NCBI RefSeq assembly: GCF_900142805.1
Contig: NZ_FRCF01000002.1
Location: forward strand, 248,001 to 312,000
Length of the DNA: 64,000 bases
From: Lacicoccus alkaliphilus DSM 16010
GTDB lineage: Bacteria > Bacillota > Bacilli > Staphylococcales > Salinicoccaceae
Direction of reading: 5' to 3'
Shown: one piece after another, positions 46,463 through 54,577 of the stretch
How the letters are laid out: every line of letters begins with the position of its first letter
Numbering within the stretch: the first letter of the stretch is position 1
The notes under the pieces: model-generated
The model's database searches: none
The model's input: only the letters and a program-made list of their open reading frames with translations
What the model was told of the DNA's origin: nothing
Position numbers and translations under genes: made by a program

Positions 46463-47536
46463 ATGAGCGGAATATTGACTATAGACAGAAAGAAATTAGT
46501 GCTACAGGCAGGGCAGATTCAAAACGGCACGCCGACCATTGCGGTTGTGAAGAATAATGCCTACAACTTCGGTCTTGAATTCGCGGTACGGGCATTTTTG
46601 GATGCGGGCATCACCGCGTTTGCGACGACTTCCTTGAAAGAGGCGGAGAAAATCAGGTCAATTACTGATCAGTCGATGATATTTCTGTTGAATCCGACCA
46701 CGGAGTTTGAAGCGGTCAGAGGGCTCGATTTGAGCATCACCCTCCCCTCCCTCACATATTACGAAAAGTACCGGGAGGAACTTTCCCGCATCAGTATCCA
46801 TATCGAATATGCCGGGTTGTTCAACCGGTCGGGTTTCGATAATTTCAAAGAAGTTGAACAGGTGCTGCATCATCAGGCTCAGATGAATGAAGTGGAACGT
46901 TTCTTCCTCGAGGGGTTATGGTGCCATTTCGGCTATGCGGATGAATTTGATGGCAATTATGAAATAGAACGGAAAAACTGGCTCGGATTCCTGGCGGAAT
47001 TTGACAGGCTGGATATGACTCCGGAATATGTACATGCCCAGAATACCGCGAGCTTCGTCCGTGACGGCATCCTTCCGGGCCATACACATACAAGGCTCGG
47101 AATTGGGTTATATGGCTCCAAGCCCTACTCCGGCCTGAATGACGAACTGTTCGTCCAGCCTTTCGAACTTTATTCGTCTGTGGTGCAGATCAGGGAAATG
47201 GATGAGAATATGCCGATGGGTTACGGCGGCTCTTTCGTGGCAGGCCGCAAGACGAAAGTCGCTATCGTCGATATCGGTTATGGGGACGGTGTGCTCAGGA
47301 AGCGTGCCGAATACGACTGCCTGATAAACGGCAGGCGTTACCCCATCGTCAGCCTGATGATGAGCCATATGATCGTTGAAGTCGATGAAGAGGTTTCAGT
47401 CGATGACAAGGTCTTCATATACCATCCGGATATGCGCCTTGATGAATACACCTTCAAAGGCGTCGGTGCAAATTCGGAACAGCTCGCGACATTGAACTAC
47501 AATACATTAACAAAGGAGATCAGCCATGAGTCTTGA
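46463..47536 (+). CDS. alr2: Alanine racemase-family enzyme, Alr2 type
   Basis: 357 aa fold type III PLP protein. The PLP lysine is K30 (IAVVKNNAYNFG); SGLxxRLGIGLYGSKPY and DIGYGDGVLRKRA (catalytic Tyr) are also seen. The usual GRxxMDQ segment is replaced by SLMMSHMIVEVD, the same as in Staphylococcus aureus Alr2 of the same operon. It may racemise alanine for wall synthesis or act on another substrate. It overlaps lysA by 11 nt. Confidence 0.9.
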   Translation: MSGILTIDRKKLVLQAGQIQNGTPTIAVVKNNAYNFGLEFAVRAFLDAGITAFATTSLKEAEKIRSITDQSMIFLLNPTTEFEAVRGLDLSITLPSLTYYEKYREELSRISIHIEYAGLFNRSGFDNFKEVEQVLHHQAQMNEVERFFLEGLWCHFGYADEFDGNYEIERKNWLGFLAEFDRLDMTPEYVHAQNTASFVRDGILPGHTHTRLGIGLYGSKPYSGLNDELFVQPFELYSSVVQIREMDENMPMGYGGSFVAGRKTKVAIVDIGYGDGVLRKRAEYDCLINGRRYPIVSLMMSHMIVEVDEEVSVDDKVFIYHPDMRLDEYTFKGVGANSEQLATLNYNTLTKEISHES

Positions 47537-48803
47537 ATACCATAATGATAAACTGCAGTTCGGCGGACAGGATGTCACAAGTCTTGCCGGTCGCTTCGGC
47601 ACCCCGCTCATCATCTATGATGAAGTATACTTGAGGGAGATGATGAGAAGGTACCACGCCGTCCTTTCCTCGCATGTCGAGCATTATTCGGTGTCCTATG
47701 CCTCCAAAGCATTCACCTCCCTTCAAATGATTCAGCTGTTGAAAGAAGAGGATATGGAAATCGATGTGGTCTCTTCCGGTGAATTGTATACCGCAATCAA
47801 GGGCGGTATGGACCCCGGAAGGATCAAGTTCCACGGCAACAATAAAACACGAGAAGAGATTGAATTCGCCCTCAGCCAGGGTGTCAATTTATTCATTATA
47901 GATTCACTTGATGAAATCCTCCTTTTGGACAGCATGGCAGACGCTTCCGTCGATGTGCTCCTCAGGGTCAATCCGGGTGTGGATGTAGATACACATGAGT
48001 TCATCTCGACAGGACAGACCGACAGCAAATTCGGCCTTTCGATATCGGATGGCACGGCACTGAAAGCGATTATGGAAATCGAGAAGAAGGATAACCTTAA
48101 CTTCAAGGGCATCCATTATCATCTGGGCTCACAACTTTCCGACCCGGCACCTTTCGTCAATGCACTGACAGCTGTCTACGACTGGCTGCATGACCATGAA
48201 ATCGACATTGAAATCCTTAATATGGGCGGCGGTTTCGGTGTGCGTTATACGGATGAAGACATCAGTTTCCCGGTCGAAGAAGGTTTTGATGAAATCTTCA
48301 CACGCCTGAAAGAAGTGACATCACAGTACGGTTTCGAAATGCCGCACATCATCATTGAACCCGGCCGCTCGATCACTGCTGAAGCAGCGGTCACGGTCTA
48401 TGAAGTCGGCACTGTAAAAGAGATACCGGGTGTAAGCCGCTATGTATCCGTAGACGGCGGTATGAGCGATCATATCCGTACTCCGCTCTACGGGGCCGAA
48501 TACGATATCATACCCGTCAAGAAGCAGACAGACGATACTGGGAGCATATCCATGAACGTTGTTGGCAAGCTTTGTGAATCCGGTGATATCATCGGGAAAG
48601 ATAAATCCCTGCCCGCCGATACGGCACGCGGTGATCTTATAGCGGTCAAATCGACAGGTGCATACCATTATTCGATGGCTTCGAACTACAATCAGATGCT
48701 CAAGCCGGCCGTCATCTTCATTGCACCGGACGGAGTGAAAGAAGTCATCAGGAGGCAGACGTTGGATCAGCTGATCCAGAATGATGTGCGCATAGAAGAA
48801 TAA
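47526..48803 (+). CDS. lysA: Diaminopimelate decarboxylase
   Basis: Makes lysine from meso-DAP, the last pathway step. It is 425 aa. The PLP lysine is K61 (VSYASKAFTS). HYHLGSQL, GGGFGVRY, EPGRSI, KLCESGDI and GAYHYSMASNYN are all conserved. The ATG at 47526 has AAGGAGATC upstream and lies inside the end of alr2. It is the last gene of the operon. Confidence 0.97.
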   Translation: MSLEYHNDKLQFGGQDVTSLAGRFGTPLIIYDEVYLREMMRRYHAVLSSHVEHYSVSYASKAFTSLQMIQLLKEEDMEIDVVSSGELYTAIKGGMDPGRIKFHGNNKTREEIEFALSQGVNLFIIDSLDEILLLDSMADASVDVLLRVNPGVDVDTHEFISTGQTDSKFGLSISDGTALKAIMEIEKKDNLNFKGIHYHLGSQLSDPAPFVNALTAVYDWLHDHEIDIEILNMGGGFGVRYTDEDISFPVEEGFDEIFTRLKEVTSQYGFEMPHIIIEPGRSITAEAAVTVYEVGTVKEIPGVSRYVSVDGGMSDHIRTPLYGAEYDIIPVKKQTDDTGSISMNVVGKLCESGDIIGKDKSLPADTARGDLIAVKSTGAYHYSMASNYNQMLKPAVIFIAPDGVKEVIRRQTLDQLIQNDVRIEE

Positions 48804-48832
48804 AAACAGGTGGATCCTGTTTTTATTTTTTT
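48801..48832 (+). terminator. lysA operon terminator
   Basis: AAAAACAGG, TGGAT loop, CCTGTTTTTATTTTTTTT. Confidence 0.9.
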
Positions 48833-48846
48833 TACTGTAAATAAAC

Positions 48847-48876
48847 AGCCCCACCACTTTCCAGTGGCGGGGCTCA
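48847..48876 (-). terminator. cspA terminator
   Basis: AGCCCCACCACT, TTCC loop, AGTGGCGGGGCT; it lies 37 nt downstream of the cspA stop on the minus strand. Confidence 0.8.
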
Positions 48877-48912
48877 ATTGACAATTTATGACAATCGTTG
48901 ATTAGTTTTTAA

Positions 48913-49113
48913 TTATAGTTTAACAACGTTGGCAGCCTGTGGACCGCGGTCGCCTTCAACTACTTCGAATTCTACTGATTGGCCTTCTTCAAGAGATTTG
49001 TAACCTTCTTGATTGATTGCTGAGAAATGAACGAATACGTCGTTTTCTCCTTCAATCTCGATGAAACCAAAACCTTTTTCTGCATTAAACCATTTTACTG
49101 TACCTTGTTTCAT
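48913..49113 (-). CDS. cspA: Cold shock protein
   Basis: 66 aa single-stranded nucleic-acid-binding protein. The ATG at 49113 has GGAGGA upstream; an earlier in-frame ATG overlaps that box. RNP1 is KGFGFI (13-18) and RNP2 VFVHF (26-30). A long AT-rich 5' region (49114-49260) may be an untranslated leader, as is common for csp genes. The gene follows lysA but on the opposite strand. Confidence 0.97.
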   Translation of the reverse strand: MKQGTVKWFNAEKGFGFIEIEGENDVFVHFSAINQEGYKSLEEGQSVEFEVVEGDRGPQAANVVKL

Positions 49114-49263
49114 TAATTGTTCCTCCAAAAGACTATATTACAATAGCAAATAAAATCACTGTTCCGAAAAAATAGATCATCTAGTCTTCCTTACACATGC
49201 TTCTATTGCTTATTGATACGTAAAGTATACTAAAGATAGCAATTTTTTGCAAACACAAATTCA

Positions 49264-49575
49264 TTAAATATTCATATTTTTCCTGACTTCAAGGAATACA
49301 TCATTTTTAAGGCAGATCGGAGTATAGTAAATCTGGAGATCTTCTTCACACTCTTCGCAGTATTCAAGCTCACATGCATTATAGAATGCCATGAGGTCAT
49401 ATTTGCCGGTCTGATAAGAATGGAAGTTTTCCATCATGCTTTCAACGAGTTCCCAATAATAATCAAGCATGGCTTCCTCAGAGCTGAAACGCCTGACATC
49501 CGTCAATTTTTCCTGCCACCCTTCAAATAGCCACCAACCTTCATAATCAGCTTTTAAAACGGCCACTTGATACAT
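49264..49575 (-). CDS. DUF1033-family protein
   Basis: 103 aa from the ATG at 49575, with AGGGG upstream; the open frame extending further has no ribosome-binding site and crosses the acyP promoter. It has the DUF1033 pattern: MYQVAVLKADYEGWWLFEGWQ at the N-terminus and a CELEYCEECEEDLQIYYT segment. Function unknown. It is also found near cspA and acyP in Staphylococcus. The three clustered cysteines (CxxxxCxxC) could bind a metal. Confidence 0.85.
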   Translation of the reverse strand: MYQVAVLKADYEGWWLFEGWQEKLTDVRRFSSEEAMLDYYWELVESMMENFHSYQTGKYDLMAFYNACELEYCEECEEDLQIYYTPICLKNDVFLEVRKNMNI

Positions 49576-49681
49576 TTTTAAAACCCCTATTCGGTTTATT
49601 GAGATAATAGCCATATTATATACGCGAATAATTAGCAATATCAAGCAGAAACTTTTATAATTATTAATAAGAGGTGGGAAC

Positions 49682-49951
49682 ATGGAAGCTAAATTGATTA
49701 CTTTAACCGGAAAAGTGCAAGGTGTGGGATTCAGATATCATACTAAAGCCATAGCCGATCAATATGGCATAAAGGGGTATGCCAAAAATCTGACGGAGGA
49801 TGTCGAAGTGTTCGCACAGGGAGATGAGCCGTCCCTTGCACAGTTCACCGATGCAGTGGTCAGCGGCCCCGCCCCTCTGTCCCGTGTCGCAGACTATTCT
49901 GTTGAATCTGTCGAACCGGATGATGATTACACTAACTTTAAAACATTATAA
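49682..49951 (+). CDS. acyP: Acylphosphatase
   Basis: 89 aa. The family motif GKVQGVGFRYH is at 10-20, with catalytic R18 and N36 (YAKNLTEDVEV). Hydrolyses acyl phosphates. RBS GAGGTGG upstream. It is divergent from the DUF1033 gene and 19 nt before xpaC. Confidence 0.96.
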   Translation: MEAKLITLTGKVQGVGFRYHTKAIADQYGIKGYAKNLTEDVEVFAQGDEPSLAQFTDAVVSGPAPLSRVADYSVESVEPDDDYTNFKTL

Positions 49952-49970
49952 TGATTGCAGGTGTTAACAT

Positions 49971-50729
49971 ATGAAATTCAATATTTCACGTTGGACTGCA
50001 ACTATAGTCGCCATACCGGTCTCCATTGTGACCGGGCTGGTTTCAATGCTTGCTCTTGATTTTCATCTGCTCATTGACATGATGGTCGGGGCGGGTGGAT
50101 TTTTTGCAGCTTATCTCCCTACTCAGTCTGTAAGCTTCAACAGGCAGCTGAAAGAGTATGGTTTGACAAAAAGTGAGTACAGATATATACAGTCCCAACT
50201 GAAGGAAGCAAAAGAAAAGATGAACCGTCTCAGACAGAGTTATTATAATATCCGTACATTAAAGGATGCCAAGCTCATTTTTGACATCAACCGCATCGTC
50301 AAATCGATTGTCAGTACCGTCGAAGACAATCCGAAAGTGTTTTACAATGTACAGCAGTTTTTCCACTCCAACCTGGACTCGGCAGTCAATACGATTGAAC
50401 AGTATTTGTTTCTATACAGGATGCCGGGGAAATCAAAAGAAGAGAAGATGAAACTGCATGAAACAAGACTCTCCATGCTGGAGCTCAAACGGACCTTACA
50501 GTCCAATCTTTCCCATATGAACCAGCCGGCTTACCAGTCATTGGAAGTCGAAAAGGACATCATAAGCATGAACAGGAGACGTGCAGGCAGGAAAATGGAG
50601 CTCGACAACACATTAGACGAAAAAAAAGTGAATATCCCGTCCGATGAACGGGAAGAAGTGAACATCCCAAATCAAAAACGGGAAAAAGTAAAAGTTTTTA
50701 GGAGTGACAATAATGAATCAGAAAAATGA
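49971..50729 (+). CDS. xpaC: XpaC-like 5-bromo-4-chloroindolyl phosphate hydrolysis family protein
   Basis: 252 aa. Two N-terminal membrane segments (about 8-27 and 33-50) precede a long helical region (about 60-200) with coiled-coil features, then a lysine/glutamate-rich tail with repeated VNIP and KREKVKV segments. It matches PF10112 in layout. The historical name comes from a screening phenotype; the real role is unknown. It is translationally coupled to telA. Confidence 0.87.
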   Translation: MKFNISRWTATIVAIPVSIVTGLVSMLALDFHLLIDMMVGAGGFFAAYLPTQSVSFNRQLKEYGLTKSEYRYIQSQLKEAKEKMNRLRQSYYNIRTLKDAKLIFDINRIVKSIVSTVEDNPKVFYNVQQFFHSNLDSAVNTIEQYLFLYRMPGKSKEEKMKLHETRLSMLELKRTLQSNLSHMNQPAYQSLEVEKDIISMNRRRAGRKMELDNTLDEKKVNIPSDEREEVNIPNQKREKVKVFRSDNNESEK

Positions 50730-51906
50730 CATTGATTTAAAAGAACAGCTTCTGAGTGACCCGTTTGATGCCAAGACCTCTTCAGACTACCCTGCCCCCC
50801 AGACGGAACAGGAAGCCACCGGGAGCGCCAGCGGCAAAAGTACACTTGCGACATTCAAGGAACAGTTCAGTGAAGAAGATATGAAGCGCATCCGGGATAT
50901 AAAATCGAAGATAGAACCCCTGGACAATGATGCACTCATCACATACGGTTCCAATGCACAACAGGCGCTGTCCAAGTTCTCCCATCACATGCTGAACGAA
51001 GTGCAGTCGAAAGATGTGGGGCCGATCGGCGACACACTCGAAAACCTTATGAAAAAGCTGAAAGAGATCGATCCTGATGAGCTGACCAATGAAAAGAAGA
51101 ACATCGTCAGCCGCCTGTTCGGCCGGATGAAGAAATCCGTCAATGAACTGATTTCCAAGCACCAGAGTGTCGCATCGCAAGTCGACCGCATCAGTATACA
51201 GCTGGAGCATGCCAAAGAAGTCCTGATCAAAGATGTGCACCTGCTGGATAACTTATACGATCAGAACAAAGATTATTTCGATGCAATCAACATTTATATT
51301 GCAGCTGCGGAATTGAAGCGTGAAGAAATTGAAACGGAAGTGCTGCCTGAATTGAGGGAGAAAGCGGATCAGTCCGGGAATCAGATGGACGTGCAGGACG
51401 TCAATGATATGATGCAGTATTTGAACCGTCTTGAAAAGAGGGTGCATGACCTGAAATTATCAAGACAAATCACATTGCAGTCTGCTCCTCAAATAAGAAT
51501 GATACAGGATATCAACCAGACCCTGGCAGAAAAGATACAGAGCTCGATCCTGACAAGCATACCATTGTGGAAAAATCAGATGGCCATCGCACTCACCCTC
51601 CTCCGCCAGGAGTCCGCATCAAAAGCACAGCAGGCAGTGACGAATACCACTAATGAGCTCCTGACGAAAAACTCCGAGATGCTGAAACAGAACTCGCTGC
51701 GCACAGCGCGCGAAAATGAACGCGGCATCGTGGATATAGAGACCTTGAAAGTGACCCAGGAAAACCTTGTCACTACAATTGAAGAGACTTTACAGATCCA
51801 GGCCGAAGGCTCCCAGAAACGAAAAGAGGCGGAAACCGAACTTGTTCAAATGGAAGAAGATTTGAAGAAGCGACTGCTTCAGTTGAAAGAAGAACACAGA
51901 TATTAA
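50713..51906 (+). CDS. telA: TelA/KlaA-family toxic-anion-resistance-like protein
   Basis: 397 aa of mainly alpha-helical, coiled-coil sequence. The conserved TelA blocks are visible: NDALITYGSNAQQALSKFSHHML, LFGRMKKSVNELISKHQSVASQVDRI, and IPLWKNQMAIALTLLRQ(ESASKAQ). The start is the ATG at 50713 after AGGAGTG, overlapping xpaC by 17 nt. The family is linked to tellurite and anion resistance and to envelope stress, but the mechanism is unknown. XpaC-TelA pairs are conserved in Firmicutes. Confidence 0.9.
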   Translation: MNQKNDIDLKEQLLSDPFDAKTSSDYPAPQTEQEATGSASGKSTLATFKEQFSEEDMKRIRDIKSKIEPLDNDALITYGSNAQQALSKFSHHMLNEVQSKDVGPIGDTLENLMKKLKEIDPDELTNEKKNIVSRLFGRMKKSVNELISKHQSVASQVDRISIQLEHAKEVLIKDVHLLDNLYDQNKDYFDAINIYIAAAELKREEIETEVLPELREKADQSGNQMDVQDVNDMMQYLNRLEKRVHDLKLSRQITLQSAPQIRMIQDINQTLAEKIQSSILTSIPLWKNQMAIALTLLRQESASKAQQAVTNTTNELLTKNSEMLKQNSLRTARENERGIVDIETLKVTQENLVTTIEETLQIQAEGSQKRKEAETELVQMEEDLKKRLLQLKEEHRY

Positions 51907-51918
51907 ATATTATATGAA

Positions 51919-51966
51919 TTTAGCGGCCCCTGACTGATGAACATCAGGCAGGGGCCGCTTTTTCGT
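51919..51966 (+). terminator. xpaC-telA terminator
   Basis: AGCGGCCCCTG and CAGGGGCCGCT form a strong outer stem with CTGAT/ATCAG inside, followed by TTTTTC. Confidence 0.92.
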
Positions 51967-52070
51967 CTTTAATTGCCTGTGTATGACTTTAGTCCGGGTG
52001 TGTCATGAAGGGATCCACACCGGGCATGAAAGCCGTAACAGCCACTGATATGCCAACAGATGAACACTGC

Positions 52071-52994
52071 TTAAAAGAGCTGCATCGACAGGAATATCAC
52101 CAAGGTGACCGTTATACTGCTGAGTAGAGTACTGTACAGGACGATCTGTGCATGCAATTCCGGTTCAACATCGTATTCCAGTGCGAGTGTCGCTGTATTC
52201 CTTGAAGTCGGGAAAGCACTGGCGATGAATAGTGACTGTGCAATGACACCTTCCATCCCGAGAGTGAAGATTAAAATCAGTGCCACAACCGGTCCGGTTA
52301 TCAGCCGGCCGAACAGACTCCATGGAATGACTTTATGAAATGAACGGATTTTTATGCTTTCAAGCTGTGCACCGAGCAATATCAAAGCCAGCGCGGGAAA
52401 TCCACCTGCCAGCTGCTCGACGGGCACGAGAAGAGGTGTCGGTATCGGTGCTTCAAAAATCTTGAAGATGACGGCAAGGATCAAGGCATGTATGATCGGC
52501 AGCTTTATGAGGTCCCTGAGCAGTTCAATGATGGATTTCGAAGCTGAAATCAAATTATAAAGACCATAAGTGAATGTCAGGAGGTTCTGTACCACGAGCA
52601 CGATGATCTGCACCGAAACGCCAAGAGGATTCGAGCTGAAGACAAGCTGGCTGACCGGAAGGCCGTAATTGCCGGAATTCATAAGGGAGATACTGTTTTT
52701 TAAGGCAGCCGCCTCCCCGTTCCCCAACTTCAACAGACGGCTGAGGATATTACTCAAAATGATTAGAATGGTAATGAATAAAGAAAGGTATAAGAGAAGT
52801 TGAAAGACCAACTGGAGATCTATCTCAGCGTAGTAAATGTTAATGAATACCGCTGCAGGCATGAAACAATAAGTGACAAGGTTGGCAATCGGTCTGAGCC
52901 TGAACTGGAATTTCCTTTGAAGTATGAGACCGATGCCGAGAAGAATTAAAATCGGGACGATGACGTCGATAAAAACGGGGATGATATAGTTCAA
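52071..52994 (-). CDS. AEC (auxin efflux carrier) family transporter
   Basis: 307 aa with ten membrane segments in two five-helix halves. The N-terminal half has MPAAVFINIYYAEI and NSGNYGLPVSQLVFS, typical of bacterial AEC proteins; the C-terminal half has LILLGAQLESIK and ASAFPTSRNTATLALEYD. Bacterial members export or import malate or other organic acids; substrate not settled here. Confidence 0.88.
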   Translation of the reverse strand: MNYIIPVFIDVIVPILILLGIGLILQRKFQFRLRPIANLVTYCFMPAAVFINIYYAEIDLQLVFQLLLYLSLFITILIILSNILSRLLKLGNGEAAALKNSISLMNSGNYGLPVSQLVFSSNPLGVSVQIIVLVVQNLLTFTYGLYNLISASKSIIELLRDLIKLPIIHALILAVIFKIFEAPIPTPLLVPVEQLAGGFPALALILLGAQLESIKIRSFHKVIPWSLFGRLITGPVVALILIFTLGMEGVIAQSLFIASAFPTSRNTATLALEYDVEPELHAQIVLYSTLLSSITVTLVIFLSMQLF

Positions 52995-53097
52995 CCCAAA
53001 TCATCTCTTTTCTATATAATAAGTTACTCTTATTATAATACAGATTAACTATAAGTAATAGTCATGTGATTATATGAAAAACTTATAAACAGCGATA

Positions 53098-53130
53098 AAA
53101 AAACAGCGCACACTGTGCGCTGTTTAAAAT
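53098..53130 (-). terminator. brnQ terminator
   Basis: AAACAGCGCACA and TGTGCGCTGTTT form a palindrome. The A run on the plus strand gives a T run for the minus-strand transcript. Confidence 0.88.
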
Positions 53131-53140
53131 TCTTTCGACA

Positions 53141-54466
53141 TCATGTATACTGCACTCTTGGTTTCTTCATGCCAATAAGATAACCGACGATATAGCCGAT
53201 GATCAATAAAGGAATCCACTCAAAGGAGGCATTGAATAATGGCATGGCTTCAAGGAAGGACATTTCGACCCAGCCATTTCTATGGATGACTGCCAATATG
53301 CTTGTGATGATGATCAATACAATTGGAATCTGCATTGCAAGACGTGGAGTCGGAACAAAGTAACTGACAATCAACAGTAGCACCGAAGCCATTGCTATCG
53401 GATAGATGATGGACAGTACAGGCACACTTGTCGTGATCACCTGGTCCAGACCCTGGTTTGCCAGACCGAATGAAATTAATGTGAAAATGATGACAAACAC
53501 CCTGTAAGTGATTCTTGGAACAATACTGTTGAAGTATTCACTCACAGCGACAATCAATCCTGTGGCAGTGGTGAGGCAAGCAAGCAGTACGATGGTGCCC
53601 AGCAAAATTGCCCCGAAACCGCCGTAAGCATCAGCTGAAATATAGGTCAGCAGGAACGTGCCCAAATTTTGTTCGTCAGGCGCCGTACCGCCGAGATCCA
53701 CCCTGTTGCCAAGCCAGCCCAGGGAGACATATACAAGACCCAGAAGAAGAGCAGCCAGAGATGCGGACTTGATTGTTCCGAATAATAAAGCCTTTCTGCC
53801 TTTGACACCGGTACCGCGGATTGCGTTCAAAACAATCACAGAGAAGGCGATTGCTGCAATTGCGTCCATAGTCAGGTAGCCTTCAGTGAAACCTGCAGAG
53901 AAAGGTGCTTCTGTATTGAAGCCTTCGCCGGCTGGGTTGACAGGTTGCGATATGTACATGACCACAGCAGTAATAACGAGCAATGAAATCGTGATCAGCA
54001 GCAAAGGTGTCAAAATTTTACCAATGCTGTCCACTATCGTGCCCGGGCGCCAGCTCAGTGCAAAAACAATTATAAAAAACAATAAGGAAAATATGAATAA
54101 TGATATTCCGCCTGGTGAATCCAGGAAAGGAATGATACTCATTTCATATGCGGTCGTCGCAGTTCTTGGTATGGCAAAGAACGGTCCGATCGTCAAATAT
54201 ATGACTACGAGCAGTCCGATGGCAAACGCCGGATGGATTGCTTTCAATGATTCTTTATAACCTTCTTTGGAAATCGATCCGACGATCACTCCGAGCAAAG
54301 GCAGACCCACCCCGGTAATGACGAATCCCAATATTGCCAGCCAGAAATAATCACCGCTGACAAACCCCAGGCCAGGTGGGAATATAAGGTTACCTGCACC
54401 AAAGAACATTGCAAATAACATAAAACCTACAACAAAAACATTTTTAGTACTCATTTTTGTATCCAT
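53141..54466 (-). CDS. brnQ: Branched-chain amino acid transport system II carrier protein
   Basis: LIVCS-family sodium- or proton-coupled uptake of Leu, Ile and Val. It is 441 aa with 12 membrane segments. The hallmark is FMLFAMFFGAGNLIFPPGLG (15-34), followed by GVGLPLLGVIVG and PRTATTAYE. The ATG at 54466 has GGGGG upstream; a second ATG four codons in is possible but less well spaced. A CodY-like sequence lies 75 nt upstream. Confidence 0.95.
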   Translation of the reverse strand: MDTKMSTKNVFVVGFMLFAMFFGAGNLIFPPGLGFVSGDYFWLAILGFVITGVGLPLLGVIVGSISKEGYKESLKAIHPAFAIGLLVVIYLTIGPFFAIPRTATTAYEMSIIPFLDSPGGISLFIFSLLFFIIVFALSWRPGTIVDSIGKILTPLLLITISLLVITAVVMYISQPVNPAGEGFNTEAPFSAGFTEGYLTMDAIAAIAFSVIVLNAIRGTGVKGRKALLFGTIKSASLAALLLGLVYVSLGWLGNRVDLGGTAPDEQNLGTFLLTYISADAYGGFGAILLGTIVLLACLTTATGLIVAVSEYFNSIVPRITYRVFVIIFTLISFGLANQGLDQVITTSVPVLSIIYPIAMASVLLLIVSYFVPTPRLAMQIPIVLIIITSILAVIHRNGWVEMSFLEAMPLFNASFEWIPLLIIGYIVGYLIGMKKPRVQYT

Positions 54467-54539
54467 TTAAGAGCCCCCATCTAACTGAAATTATAGAACT
54501 ATTCTACATTATTAAATTCATAAAGTCTACAAGATTTAA

Positions 54540-54554
54540 AACTTTCAGATATTT
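54540..54554. promoter_or_regulatory. CodY-box candidate upstream of brnQ
   Basis: AACTTTCAGATATTT differs at three of 15 positions from AATTTTCWGAAAATT. It lies upstream of brnQ, a known CodY target in staphylococci. It could be chance in AT-rich DNA. Confidence 0.35.
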
Positions 54555-54577
54555 ATAGATAATTTAACTTGCTAAAA

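Noticed and set aside
46463-47536. Alr2 lacking the GRxxMDQ motif as a broken racemase
   Set aside because: Staphylococcus aureus Alr2 from the same operon has the same SxMMSHM replacement; PLP lysine and catalytic tyrosine remain.
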